NCBI GenBank assembly: GCA_002499545.1
Contig: DAME01000038.1
Coordinates: 60,111-111,173 of the forward strand
Origin: Euryarchaeota archaeon UBA88
GTDB taxonomy: Archaea; Thermoplasmatota; Poseidoniia; Poseidoniales; Poseidoniaceae
Reading direction: 5' to 3'
DNA: 51,063 nucleotides
The position numbers were made by a program, and so were the translations under genes. This document shows, one piece after another, positions 8,669-16,922 of this stretch; the first letter of the stretch is position 1, and each line of letters opens with the position of its first letter. Below the pieces are notes generated by a model. It made no database searches, had not been told where the DNA came from, and saw nothing but the letters and a program-made list of their open reading frames with translations.

Positions 8669-9487
8669 TCAATAGATAATTTTGGTGCCGCGAACTTTTT
8701 GGCCCATCATAGCGCTCAAAACTCGCTCAGGAATGCCGCCATTGACCATGAATACATCAATTCCATTCGCCGCAACAACGGCTCCTCGAGCAGCCTTCAA
8801 TCCAATTCCTCCTGTAACGTCGATTAACGAGTCGTGATGCCCTTCAAAGGTGATGTCACTGGACCAGATTTCAATCAAGTCTTCATCGACAGCCTGAGCG
8901 GGTGGAACCCGTAGTAATCCGTCAACGCCTCCGATTGCAAAGATAAGTCGTTGAACATGTTCTACCTCAAGTGAGAGACGGACAACTAAATCATCCCCCG
9001 ACAAGATACCAAATTCTTTGTTTGAATCGACTGGAACAACATCACCGTATGTCACGTGGACAGTTGTTTCATCATCTGAAGTGAAACGCTCAACTGAACC
9101 TAAAAAATTGGTTCCCGTGTTGGTAACCCATTGATGGGGCGGGTGAACGACTGTTTCTAACCCCGCATCGTGGAGACTTTTCACTACGTGGCTGTTGAGT
9201 GTCATCATCTCATCACGAACTTGCTGAACTGCTTGTTCCTGCGTGGCACATTCAACTTGAGCTTTGAAAAGTTCTTTTGGAAGTGAGCCGAGATGCAATT
9301 TCCAATACTTTGCACGCAAGTGGCCGTAGGAGCCAGCTCCATGGACAAGAATAACTCGTAGTCCGTTATCGACACAATCTCGAACTGTTTTCGCCAATTC
9401 ATTGATGACGGAGTGCTGCGTGGTGCACAACAGGGTTTTGTCTGTAATGAGTCCACCTCCCCATTTGATGACAACCACCTCACGCAT
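8669..9487 (-). CDS. Isopentenyl phosphate kinase
   Basis: A 272-residue amino-acid-kinase-fold protein. It starts with VVVIKWGGGLIT, the phosphate-binding start of the family, and contains VHGAGSYGH at residues 48-56, whose final His is the residue that distinguishes isopentenyl phosphate kinases from other members. Further segments GDVVPV and ILSGDDLVVRL match the family. It phosphorylates isopentenyl phosphate to IPP, the last step of the archaeal mevalonate route. The frame opens at a TTG at 9529, but MREVVV at 9487 gives the standard length. It lies upstream of the isomerase-prenyl synthase gene with a gap of about 100 bases, in pathway order. Confidence 0.94.
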   Translation of the reverse strand: MREVVVIKWGGGLITDKTLLCTTQHSVINELAKTVRDCVDNGLRVILVHGAGSYGHLRAKYWKLHLGSLPKELFKAQVECATQEQAVQQVRDEMMTLNSHVVKSLHDAGLETVVHPPHQWVTNTGTNFLGSVERFTSDDETTVHVTYGDVVPVDSNKEFGILSGDDLVVRLSLEVEHVQRLIFAIGGVDGLLRVPPAQAVDEDLIEIWSSDITFEGHHDSLIDVTGGIGLKAARGAVVAANGIDVFMVNGGIPERVLSAMMGQKVRGTKIIY

Positions 9488-9589
9488 GATTGTCCCAAGA
9501 GTATCTCGCTCATGAGCATACCCATTCAATTGGGCTGTAGCATCGAAATCTCACCAAGGATTGATGACAGGCGGCATGGACCATCGACC

Positions 9590-9925
9590 ATGACCGACGG
9601 ACCTACATTGAGTGAATTCATGCGGCATCTCCAAGCAATTCTGGAAGAATCTCTCGAGATTCCTGATAGAATCGAACGCGAGACTCGCATGCTTCAAATC
9701 GAATCAACGATTCAAGAGGCGATAATATTTGGCAACCGTTATCGAGAACTCGTCGAACATGGAATTGATCCTCTTCGCATTGTCCAGTCTTCCGAGCGAG
9801 ATGGAATTCCTCAACATGTCAGTAAAATTGAATCATTGAATGTTGGTAATGCTACCTGCAGTACTTGCGGTGCACATCTCGACAGCGATCTGGATTTTTG
9901 TGCCTCGTGCGGCGCCAAAATTTGA
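9590..9925 (+). CDS. Small zinc-ribbon protein of unknown function
   Basis: A 111-residue protein with a helical N-terminal part and a C-terminal CxxC ... CxxC pair (CSTCG and CASCG, residues about 93-110) typical of a zinc ribbon. No enzyme motif is visible. The ATG at 9590 was chosen because it starts the conserved-looking helical part; an in-frame ATG at 9512 would add 26 residues. It ends next to the convergent KptA gene. It could be a nucleic-acid or protein-binding adaptor, but nothing in the sequence settles this. Confidence 0.65.
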   Translation: MTDGPTLSEFMRHLQAILEESLEIPDRIERETRMLQIESTIQEAIIFGNRYRELVEHGIDPLRIVQSSERDGIPQHVSKIESLNVGNATCSTCGAHLDSDLDFCASCGAKI

Positions 9926-9926
9926 A

Positions 9927-10637
9927 TCACTCTTCTTCGGCTTCAAGTTCCCATTGTGCGATGATTTCCAATATAATTGGGTCATCGGCATCGATTCTAT
10001 ACAGGTATTCTGCTGGCATTTCGTCGACCAAGAAAACGGTTTTCCCTGCACGGTAGATGATGTTTCCATCGGCAATCGCCCGAACGGTGTCGACCTCAAG
10101 GATGGCTGGGCGGTCGATGCGAACGTGACCCGCTTCCATAGCATTGGAAATACTTCGGGAGAGGTGAACGTGTTTTCTGTCTCCTGCAGTGATTCCGAAT
10201 TCCATGATGGTGGACACTTGTTCTTCTTCGCACGGCCAGTACAATCCTTCAGGGATTTGGTCGGTGGGTAAGTCCAGTTCAAGTTCAATTGAGTGCCCGT
10301 ATGTGGCACGAATCATCTCACCTTCAACTTGGTAACGACCTTTGTCATCAGAATTGGCGATCGCAGAGAAATGCCATCCACGAAGCCAGTGATAATGTCG
10401 GCGTTGCTTTCCGATTGCCTCGGACAATTCTCGGCTGTTGACCCATCCATTGATGTCCATTTCTACGTTGAACTTTTCGGGAGCGTGGCGTAGGACCAGT
10501 GCGAGCATTCTTCCTAGAGAATTAGCTTCACGGTCACTCATGATGAATTTTCCTTCTTCATTGCAAATGTGGCAATTTGGTCCGGTGAAGAATCCGTTGT
10601 TTATTTTACAAGACCGTTCTCGACATTGTCGCAGCAT
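9927..10637 (-). CDS. kptA: RNA 2'-phosphotransferase, Tpt1/KptA family, with N-terminal zinc knuckle
   Basis: A 236-residue protein whose residues 33-236 match KptA/Tpt1: LALVLRHAPEKF with the active-site Arg-His near 50-51, GWVNSRELSE, YGHSIEL, HVHLSRSI and GHVRID. The family removes an internal RNA 2'-phosphate, transferring it to NAD to give ADP-ribose cyclic phosphate and nicotinamide. The first 32 residues hold Cys5, Cys10, Cys22 and Cys25, a possible zinc site of the type found in some archaeal members. The ATG at 10637 is required to include those cysteines. It is divergent from the thiolase gene and convergent with the small zinc-ribbon gene. Confidence 0.92.
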   Translation of the reverse strand: MLRQCRERSCKINNGFFTGPNCHICNEEGKFIMSDREANSLGRMLALVLRHAPEKFNVEMDINGWVNSRELSEAIGKQRRHYHWLRGWHFSAIANSDDKGRYQVEGEMIRATYGHSIELELDLPTDQIPEGLYWPCEEEQVSTIMEFGITAGDRKHVHLSRSISNAMEAGHVRIDRPAILEVDTVRAIADGNIIYRAGKTVFLVDEMPAEYLYRIDADDPIILEIIAQWELEAEEE

Positions 10638-10748
10638 GATTCAAGGCGGACAGCGGGTGTTCTTAGTTCCTACGGGTGGAAACAAAGAATTGGGATGATT
10701 GAATACCTCGACCGACTTCCTCAAATGCTGGGTCGTTGTGGGAGTGCT

Positions 10749-11921
10749 ATGGTCGATGTTGCCGTAATCGGTGCGGGGCAAACAAAGTACGGAAACCATC
10801 CAAGTGGTTTGAAGGGCATGTGGGCCGAGGCTGCGGAATCAGCCTTTGCAAGCGTTGACCACGGATTTGAACCACGTAGCGTTGATGAGGCATTTATCGG
10901 TAGCGTTGCATTTGGGGGGGCTCAACTCGGTAATACCGCTGCACTTCTAACAGAACACTCCGGTATGGACGGAATTCCGGTTCGGCGCGTTGAAAATGCT
11001 TGCGCATCATCGGGTTTCGCCCTTCGTGATGCCTGGATGGCGATTAAAAGCGGTCAAGCAGACGTAGTTGTCGCAGGAGGAATTGAGAAAATGAACGATT
11101 TATCACCTGAACGCAAGCGGTTCTGGCTTGGAGTCTCTGGCGATACGGAATGGGAGAGATTGGCAGGACTCACATTTCCCGGAACCTATGCACTGATGGC
11201 ACGCAGGCACTTCCACGAATTTGGTTCGGTTCACGATGATTTGGTTCATATCAGCGTCAAGAACCACATGCACGGCTTTCTCAATGAAGTCGCTCATATT
11301 CGTAAAGAGGTGAGTTTTGAGAAAGCCAACAGTGGTTTCATGGTTGCCGACCCACTTACACTGTACGATTGCTGTCCGACTTCTGACGGGGCTTCATGCG
11401 TTATTCTGGCCGCTGATCACGTCGTTCGTCAATTCACTGACGACCCCGTATGGGTTCGCTCATCAGGGGCAGGTTCTGACCGCTTGGCTCTCCATGACCG
11501 TCCTTCGATAACGCAACTCATCGCTACCCAGAAAGCAGCTCAATCGGCCTATTCAGCAGCAGGTCTGACCGCCAGTGACGTTGATTTCGCTGAAGTTCAT
11601 GACTGTTTCACTGTGGCTGAAATGATGGCGACAGAAGATCTCGGTTTTGCTCAGCGTGGCGAAGGAGGTGTCTTTGCACGTGAAGGAAGAGGTCGATTAA
11701 ACGAGGGCGATGTCTGTATCAATCCCAGCGGTGGTCTCAAATCGAAAGGTCACCCACTTGGAGCTACTGGAACCGGTCAGGCTGTTGAAGTGTTCAAACA
11801 ACTTCGGGGCTCAGTAGAGCATGGACGACAGGTCACCGACGCTGAAGTGGGCTTATCGCACAATGTAGGTGGCTCAGGAGCGACATGTTCGGTTCATCTC
11901 TTCGGGAGGTCCAGAGAATGA
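10749..11921 (+). CDS. Thiolase, SCP-x/archaeal acetyl-CoA acetyltransferase type
   Basis: A 390-residue thiolase. The nucleophile is Cys85 in VENACASSG; the catalytic histidines are in AEVHDC and GHPLGATG, and the C-terminal GGSGAT loop is present. Archaeal members of this type condense two acetyl-CoA to acetoacetyl-CoA for HMG-CoA synthase, working in a complex with a DUF35 protein; related enzymes act in beta-oxidation. The start at 10749 has GGGAG six bases upstream and gives the usual length and N-terminus (MVDVAVIGAG), although the frame is open to 10569. The next gene overlaps it by ATGA and encodes a DUF35-like protein, which supports the mevalonate role. HMG-CoA synthase itself is not in the window. 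Confidence 0.9.
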   Translation: MVDVAVIGAGQTKYGNHPSGLKGMWAEAAESAFASVDHGFEPRSVDEAFIGSVAFGGAQLGNTAALLTEHSGMDGIPVRRVENACASSGFALRDAWMAIKSGQADVVVAGGIEKMNDLSPERKRFWLGVSGDTEWERLAGLTFPGTYALMARRHFHEFGSVHDDLVHISVKNHMHGFLNEVAHIRKEVSFEKANSGFMVADPLTLYDCCPTSDGASCVILAADHVVRQFTDDPVWVRSSGAGSDRLALHDRPSITQLIATQKAAQSAYSAAGLTASDVDFAEVHDCFTVAEMMATEDLGFAQRGEGGVFAREGRGRLNEGDVCINPSGGLKSKGHPLGATGTGQAVEVFKQLRGSVEHGRQVTDAEVGLSHNVGGSGATCSVHLFGRSRE

Positions 11922-12766
11922 CTTCCACCATCGACTGGCAAGGTTACCTCGTTGTCCAAAACGATATGTCCATGCTCATACAATCACCTTTCATGTGCCG
12001 AGGTCAGGTAGTCTATGGTGCTGACAGTGATGCAACAACCATGGCCATTGCCGGGCTACAATTCATGTTGAGCAGGGGTCATTCAATCCAGTCCGTTCAC
12101 CTCACTGAACCGATTAATGCAGAAATCGTCGGACTTGCTACTGGGATTGATTCTCCACAAATCAACGAGAACATTGCAACTTCTTCGGTCGAGTGGGACA
12201 TTTTGGTTGGTGACGAGGCTACGCTTGTTATCGCCCATAACAGTATTGAAAGGTATGAATTCGACCAACCAGTTGGCCTCGTTGAATTGGAGGAACGCCT
12301 GTTTGATGACTTGAACGACGCTTGGGAAAAAGAAACTGCTCTCGCACATGTATCTCAGGGGGCCTATGTGTCGCATTCTCAATACCTTGAAGGAGCTCGT
12401 GCTCGATTATCTCTAGCCTCGCAACGACTCGATGAACAAAGCATTTGGCCGCCTCGCCAGATGGATGCTGCTGGCTTGCGGTTGCCCAGCCCTAGCACTG
12501 CATTGGTGGGGAAAGCAACGGTAGAGTCGTGGACGAAACTTAGCGCAGCGGGCGCACCGTCAGAATTTTCACTACGTGCTCCAATTTTGGGAGGTATTCA
12601 AACGGTCTTTGTTCGATTTGAGCAGGGTCCAGCTGGTGTATTTTTACTTGCGGATGACCTCGAATATCAGCCCAAAATAGGTGATGCTGTTGATTTTTCA
12701 GTACGAAAAATTTACGCGCAAGAATCGTTCATTCGATACGGTCTCAAAGCATTCCCAGTTGAATAA
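11918..12766 (+). CDS. DUF35-like OB-fold protein with a long N-terminal extension
   Basis: A 282-residue protein. Residues about 215-282 (from RAPILGGIQTVFVRF to the end) look like the DUF35 OB-fold that bridges thiolase and HMG-CoA synthase in archaea. Before it, where DUF35 proteins normally carry a four-cysteine zinc ribbon, the PPRQ segment remains but the cysteines are gone. The first 170 residues are extra; DATTMAIAGLQFML near residue 40 is faintly like the start of an HMG-CoA-synthase-fold domain, without a catalytic Cys. The ATG at 11918 overlaps the thiolase stop and has GGAGGT at 11905-11910. Partner role with the thiolase is inferred from coupling; the extension is unexplained. 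Confidence 0.7.
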   Translation: MTSTIDWQGYLVVQNDMSMLIQSPFMCRGQVVYGADSDATTMAIAGLQFMLSRGHSIQSVHLTEPINAEIVGLATGIDSPQINENIATSSVEWDILVGDEATLVIAHNSIERYEFDQPVGLVELEERLFDDLNDAWEKETALAHVSQGAYVSHSQYLEGARARLSLASQRLDEQSIWPPRQMDAAGLRLPSPSTALVGKATVESWTKLSAAGAPSEFSLRAPILGGIQTVFVRFEQGPAGVFLLADDLEYQPKIGDAVDFSVRKIYAQESFIRYGLKAFPVE

Positions 12767-12806
12767 AATGCTTTGTGAATTCCAAACAATCGTTCCAAAG
12801 CCTTGA

Positions 12807-12814
12807 TACTAAAG
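12807..12814 (+). promoter_or_regulatory. Possible TATA element of a leaderless gene
   Basis: TACTAAAG lies about 19-26 bases before the ATG at 12833, the spacing expected if transcription begins at the start codon. No ribosome binding site is seen before that ATG, which agrees with a leaderless mRNA. Weak consensus match. Confidence 0.3.
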
Positions 12815-12832
12815 AAATGATGTAGCCAATCT

Positions 12833-13849
12833 ATGGCGGGATTGGGTAACATCCGAAAAGGTCGTCGCGAGGCTGTTGAGAACCTCGGTTTCACAGAAGG
12901 CGGCGATTGTCCGCGCTGTGGGGGGGAATCACAACCCTCAACAATGAACGGATATCTCTCATGTACGTCATGCAGTCATGAGTGGCCTGACCCAGATTAC
13001 GTGGAAGAAAAGAATCAAGGGGATTTGCCCACATATCACAAAGATGCTGAACTTATTGAAGAGTTCAAGCGTGAGATGAGCAACGGTAGTCTCGCAGGTG
13101 TTTTGGGAGTCAAAAAAGATCTATCAAAACAGCAAGAAGAGTCTCTCAGCCGACTTGAAGATAAGTGGATGACTGGGATGCAAGGACATTTCAACACAGC
13201 AAAAGAAGAACGCAAACCTCTGATGATCAGTTTCGACGACGATGACAATATTGTATCGACTGAAGTTGCGGCTGTTACAATTGTAGCGAACGGGTTTGAT
13301 GGCGGTGAAGAGATACGTCTAGAATACCCCGGTCGGGGAACTGAATTTTACTGCTTTAACGTTCAAGACCCATTGGGCTGGCGACGTGGAAATACGGCGC
13401 ATGATACCGCTCGTTCGATTACCAATGTGATTAACAACAATTCCAAATTGGTGTTTGCAAGCCTCGAGGGAGTTAGAATCTCGTTTGAAATGCGTGAAGA
13501 TGACCTCAAACCAGAATCTTTGGTCATCTTTGTTGACGATCCAGGCGGTACTGACATCGTGGCAGAGAAAAACGGTGTCATACTTGATGCTCGAAATCTT
13601 CAGGATTTTGAAGACTATCGGAGTGTCGTTGAACTTGTTTTGGAGGACGGGATTATCTCACCGAGTGAAGACCAATTGCTCTGGTCTATGCGTCAACAAC
13701 TTGGAATCGATGACGTCTATCACGTACAAATGGTGCTCGAAATGTGCGGTGAAAACACGCTGAAAGAATGCACGAGTTGTGGGAAAATGGCGCAACTCTA
13801 TCCAGAATATGCTGCATGGTACTGTCAGGCATGTGAGGAATGGTGCTGA
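12833..13849 (+). CDS. Protein with N- and C-terminal zinc ribbons, unknown function
   Basis: A 338-residue protein not recognised as a known family. The N-terminus has CPRCGG and CTSCSHEW (Cys26, 29, 44, 47), a zinc ribbon resembling those of PhnA/TFIIB-type proteins. The last 30 residues hold a second set, CTSCG and CQACEEWC. Between them is an acidic middle region with a charged helix (residues about 70-130) and beta-rich sequence. No catalytic motif, signal peptide or membrane segment is visible. It precedes the MamK-like actin gene by about 160 bases on the same strand; any link between them is speculation. Confidence 0.75.
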   Translation: MAGLGNIRKGRREAVENLGFTEGGDCPRCGGESQPSTMNGYLSCTSCSHEWPDPDYVEEKNQGDLPTYHKDAELIEEFKREMSNGSLAGVLGVKKDLSKQQEESLSRLEDKWMTGMQGHFNTAKEERKPLMISFDDDDNIVSTEVAAVTIVANGFDGGEEIRLEYPGRGTEFYCFNVQDPLGWRRGNTAHDTARSITNVINNNSKLVFASLEGVRISFEMREDDLKPESLVIFVDDPGGTDIVAEKNGVILDARNLQDFEDYRSVVELVLEDGIISPSEDQLLWSMRQQLGIDDVYHVQMVLEMCGENTLKECTSCGKMAQLYPEYAAWYCQACEEWC

Positions 13850-14007
13850 CCATTTATTAATTGACAATGGTCTTGTAGTCTCTTGAACTATAGAAATTGC
13901 AACGTGATATTTTGTTGCGTGAATATCAATGATTGGCAACGATTTGCGAATCATGTGCGAGGTATTCTTCATAAGGTAGTTCGCGATGGGTAGAACAGGC
14001 GAGTGTT
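13850..14007. other. Spacer before the MamK-like gene with two short inverted repeats
   Basis: Two small hairpins are possible: CCATT/AATGG (13850-13870), immediately after the upstream stop and followed by T-rich sequence, which could help end transcription; and GCAAC/GTTGC (13899-13918). Several AT-rich TATA-like stretches follow. I see no RNA gene. The promoter of the actin gene is presumably here. Confidence 0.4.
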
Positions 14008-15033
14008 ATGGCTGAAGACGTATTATACATAGGAATTGACTTGGGAACCTTCCGTTCCGTGATGGTGTCATCCGACAGCCATGAAGAAGAAGAGCTCACC
14101 GTAATTGGTACTCCCAAAGATTTGATTGCACGCAACTTTCTGAAAAGGGATGTTCTGTTCGGTGAGGAAGCCCTCAAGAACCGTTTGGCACTAAATCTCT
14201 ACAGACCCCTCGAATTGGGAGTTATCAAAGACACCCAAGAAGACCGCGAATTTATTGCTCACTTCATCACCCATCTGATCAGTCTTTCAGACCCAGAAGA
14301 ATACGATCGTGTTGTTGCAGTCATTGGAGCACCTGCTGAAGCAAGTTATGTCGATAAGACAGCCATTTTTGATGCAGCTGCTGGCTCAGTCAATGCTGCA
14401 ATGATTATTTCAGAACCGTTCGCTGTTGCCTACGCTTTGGACATGCTGGAACACACCTTGGTTATCGACATCGGTGCAGGAACTGCCGACTTGTGCAGAG
14501 TGTATGGAACCATTCCCGGTCCAGGTGATCAAATGCACACCGGTCATGCTGGAGATTTCATCGACCGAGCAATCATTCAAGAAGTCCAATCCAAGTACAG
14601 TGGAGCTCAAGTCACCAAAGACATGGCACGCCGCTGGAAAGAGCAATACTCATTTGTTGGAACCGCAACGCCTGATGAACCAGTTATGGTGGACTTTTCG
14701 ATTGAAGGTAAAGCCATGAATCTCGATATCACTGACTGTATTCAGCGTGCTTGTGAAGCAATTGTCGACCCTATCGTAGAAAATGTCAAGGAATTGATTG
14801 CCGGTTCAAATCCGGAATATCACGACGAATTCCGTCGAAACATGGTTTTGGCTGGCGGTGGATCGGGCATCAGAGGTCTTGGTGCTATGATTGAGCGCAA
14901 ACTCTCCGACATGGGCGATGTTAATGTTCACGTTGTAGACGACCCAGTTCGATTGGGTGCAATGGGCGGTCTTCGACTTGCAATGGAAGTACCTGAAGAC
15001 ATGTGGAAGAACCTTACACTTGCTTCCCGCTGA
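14008..15033 (+). CDS. MamK-like actin-family ATPase
   Basis: A 341-residue actin/MreB-superfamily protein. Phosphate-1 motif IGIDLGT is at residues 8-14, phosphate-2 motif VIDIGAGTADL at 152-162, adenosine motif AGGGSGIRGL at 282-291. The details match the magnetosome filament protein MamK better than MreB, ParM or crenactin: the TPKDLI and VFG/LFGEEA region, VIGAPAEAS, ISEPFAVAY, GTIPGPGDQ, KEQYSFVG and the C-terminal LRLAMEVPE. Such proteins polymerise with ATP into filaments that position organelles or cell parts. No magnetosome genes are in the window. It converges tail to tail with ProRS, 2 bases apart. The role in this archaeon is unknown. Confidence 0.88.
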   Translation: MAEDVLYIGIDLGTFRSVMVSSDSHEEEELTVIGTPKDLIARNFLKRDVLFGEEALKNRLALNLYRPLELGVIKDTQEDREFIAHFITHLISLSDPEEYDRVVAVIGAPAEASYVDKTAIFDAAAGSVNAAMIISEPFAVAYALDMLEHTLVIDIGAGTADLCRVYGTIPGPGDQMHTGHAGDFIDRAIIQEVQSKYSGAQVTKDMARRWKEQYSFVGTATPDEPVMVDFSIEGKAMNLDITDCIQRACEAIVDPIVENVKELIAGSNPEYHDEFRRNMVLAGGGSGIRGLGAMIERKLSDMGDVNVHVVDDPVRLGAMGGLRLAMEVPEDMWKNLTLASR

Positions 15034-15035
15034 AC

Positions 15036-16565
15036 TCAGTAAGTCTTCGCTAGAAGTACCCGTCGTCGGGTCATGTTTCCACTCATGTGGCACGGCATGT
15101 TACTCTCATAGGATTCAGTTGAATCCCCCAAGAATGTCATGCCCGTCGCTCGCTCAATCGCCTCGGCATGTGCATCGGTCCCATCGAATGGAATTTGGTA
15201 AATTTTTCCGTCTTCGACTTCTCCCTCCATGGTCCAGTTCCCGTCGATTTCAGTGAATGCTGGCAGTGGTTGGAGAACATCGTTCATGTGGGCAGATGAG
15301 CGGAGACGTAATTCATCTGAAATCTCATCGAGGATGGTCATGCAAGCATTTGGTAAATCGTCCATTGAAACAGGTTCTTTGCCGCCCGTTCTTCGAGCAG
15401 CAAATGCCGTTCCTTGAGCGATGTCCCGCGGTCCTACATCCAGTCGAAGTGGAACTCCTTTGATTTCCCAATCGTAGTATTTTTGTCCTGCTCGTATATC
15501 TCTAGCATCGACTTTTACTCGAAGGCCGTGCCTTCGCAGTTTGGTTGCCATTTCTTCGGCCACTGCTACGGTGTCTACATCAGAGTTCTTTCGAATCATA
15601 GGGCATATCACGACTTGGAAAGGAGCCACTGCAGGAGGCATAATCAGTCCATTTTCATCTCCATGCATTCCAACGACCGCACCCAACAATCGTTCAGACA
15701 TTCCATATGTGGTTTGGTGACAATGCTGCTGCTCTGCTTCGAGGTTTTCGTATGATATGTCAAATGCCTTGGCCCATTGATCTCGGTAATGGTGGCACGA
15801 TGCGACTTGCAGTGTTCGACCATTCGGCATAACTGCATCAATACCTATGGTGTACCAAGCTCCGGGGAACGTATCCCATACGGGTCGTTTTGCTTTGATC
15901 ACAGGAAGACATAATTGGTGCATTAGATTGTCCACTATTTCCAAATCCTGTTCGATTTGCTGGGATGCTGAATCTTCATCTGCGTGCGCAGTGTGCGCTT
16001 CAAAGAAATGAATTTCACGTACTCGGATGAAAGAGCGAGTCTGCTTGGTTTCATACCTGAACGTGTTGACCATTTGGTACACTTTCAGTGGAAGGTCCTT
16101 ATGGGAACGGATCCAAAGTGGGAACATTGTGTACATGGCTGTTTCCGAAGTTGGGCGGAGGAACATTGGAATATCCAATTCATTATCTCCGGCATGTTTG
16201 ACCCAATAGACTTCTTTCTTGAAACCGCCCTCTTCTTCTTCATCACGCAAATCATCAGGGTCTACACCCTCTTCTCGTGCTTTTTTCAGTCGTGCGACAA
16301 GCGCATTTTCTTTTTCTAATAGATTCTCAGGAATCAACAACGGAAAATTCACTTCTTCATGGTGGGTGCGTTCCATTTCAGCATGCGTTAATGCATCGAT
16401 GAGTTTCATGGTTTTCCAACCATACGGTCTCCATACATCCATTCCCTTGATTGGGTAGCGCTTATCAACCAATTCTGCGGCTTCAACCATGAATGGGTAC
16501 CATTCATTGAAGTTCTCAGATTTTGAAGGAATCCCCCGCTTTGCTTTGCCTGGACCTTGGCTCAT
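15036..16565 (-). CDS. proS: Prolyl-tRNA synthetase, archaeal/eukaryotic type
   Basis: A 509-residue class II synthetase that charges tRNA-Pro. Motif 2 is FRYETKQTRSFIRVREIHFF, preceded by LRPTSETAMY; the anticodon-binding domain follows (CPMIRK, VDARDIRAGQKYY) and then the C-terminal domain ending in a tyrosine, as in archaeal-type ProRS where that Tyr reaches the active site. The bacterial editing insertion is absent. A charged stretch near residues 108-135 (acidic, EEEEGG) is an unusual insertion in the catalytic domain. The C-terminal domain lacks the four-cysteine zinc site of many relatives. The ATG at 16565 gives the normal length. Confidence 0.97.
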   Translation of the reverse strand: MSQGPGKAKRGIPSKSENFNEWYPFMVEAAELVDKRYPIKGMDVWRPYGWKTMKLIDALTHAEMERTHHEEVNFPLLIPENLLEKENALVARLKKAREEGVDPDDLRDEEEEGGFKKEVYWVKHAGDNELDIPMFLRPTSETAMYTMFPLWIRSHKDLPLKVYQMVNTFRYETKQTRSFIRVREIHFFEAHTAHADEDSASQQIEQDLEIVDNLMHQLCLPVIKAKRPVWDTFPGAWYTIGIDAVMPNGRTLQVASCHHYRDQWAKAFDISYENLEAEQQHCHQTTYGMSERLLGAVVGMHGDENGLIMPPAVAPFQVVICPMIRKNSDVDTVAVAEEMATKLRRHGLRVKVDARDIRAGQKYYDWEIKGVPLRLDVGPRDIAQGTAFAARRTGGKEPVSMDDLPNACMTILDEISDELRLRSSAHMNDVLQPLPAFTEIDGNWTMEGEVEDGKIYQIPFDGTDAHAEAIERATGMTFLGDSTESYESNMPCHMSGNMTRRRVLLAKTY

Positions 16566-16649
16566 ACTGTGCCTTCGCCCATCTCTCGCACATCAAGATG
16601 ACGCATGAAACTTTGATGCAATGATGATTATCAACCAGTCAACGGGTCT

Positions 16650-16922
16650 TCAGCGAGGTGGTTGATTGAATGATTTGGAGATCATCGCCAATCCTACCAC
16701 AGCCGTAGCAAACCAAGCAACTTCGAGTATGAAAAAGGCCCATTCTTGTATAAAATAGGCTCGAAGGGCGAGAATGCCAGAACCGACTGCCATCAGCATG
16801 AGGTATGTTCCTTGTTTGCTATCGAGTACATGTCGTGTTTCAAGGAAGAACGCCAAGAGTATGCAGAGCATTCCGATGTAAGCGAAGGCTTCACTTGATA
16901 GAAATTCCAGCACGTAGATCAC
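16650..16922 (-). CDS. Small three- or four-helix membrane protein (CBU_0592-like)
   Basis: A 90-residue, very hydrophobic protein with about three membrane helices (residues about 8-25, 40-58, 62-82). The layout and the FILEVAWFATAVVGL ending resemble the small bacterial CBU_0592-like membrane family, whose function is unknown. Its ATG overlaps the stop of the upstream membrane protein (ATGA), so the two are translationally coupled and may act together. Confidence 0.7.
   Translation of the reverse strand: MIYVLEFLSSEAFAYIGMLCILLAFFLETRHVLDSKQGTYLMLMAVGSGILALRAYFIQEWAFFILEVAWFATAVVGLAMISKSFNQPPR

Noticed and set aside
13850..14007. Possible small RNA or tRNA in the spacer with two hairpins
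   Set aside because: The stems are only five base pairs and no T-loop or cloverleaf pattern is present.
14008..15033. Possible magnetosome gene cluster around the MamK-like gene
   Set aside because: None of the neighbours resembles MamA, MamB, MamE, MamI, MamM, MamO, MamP or MamQ; only the actin is present.
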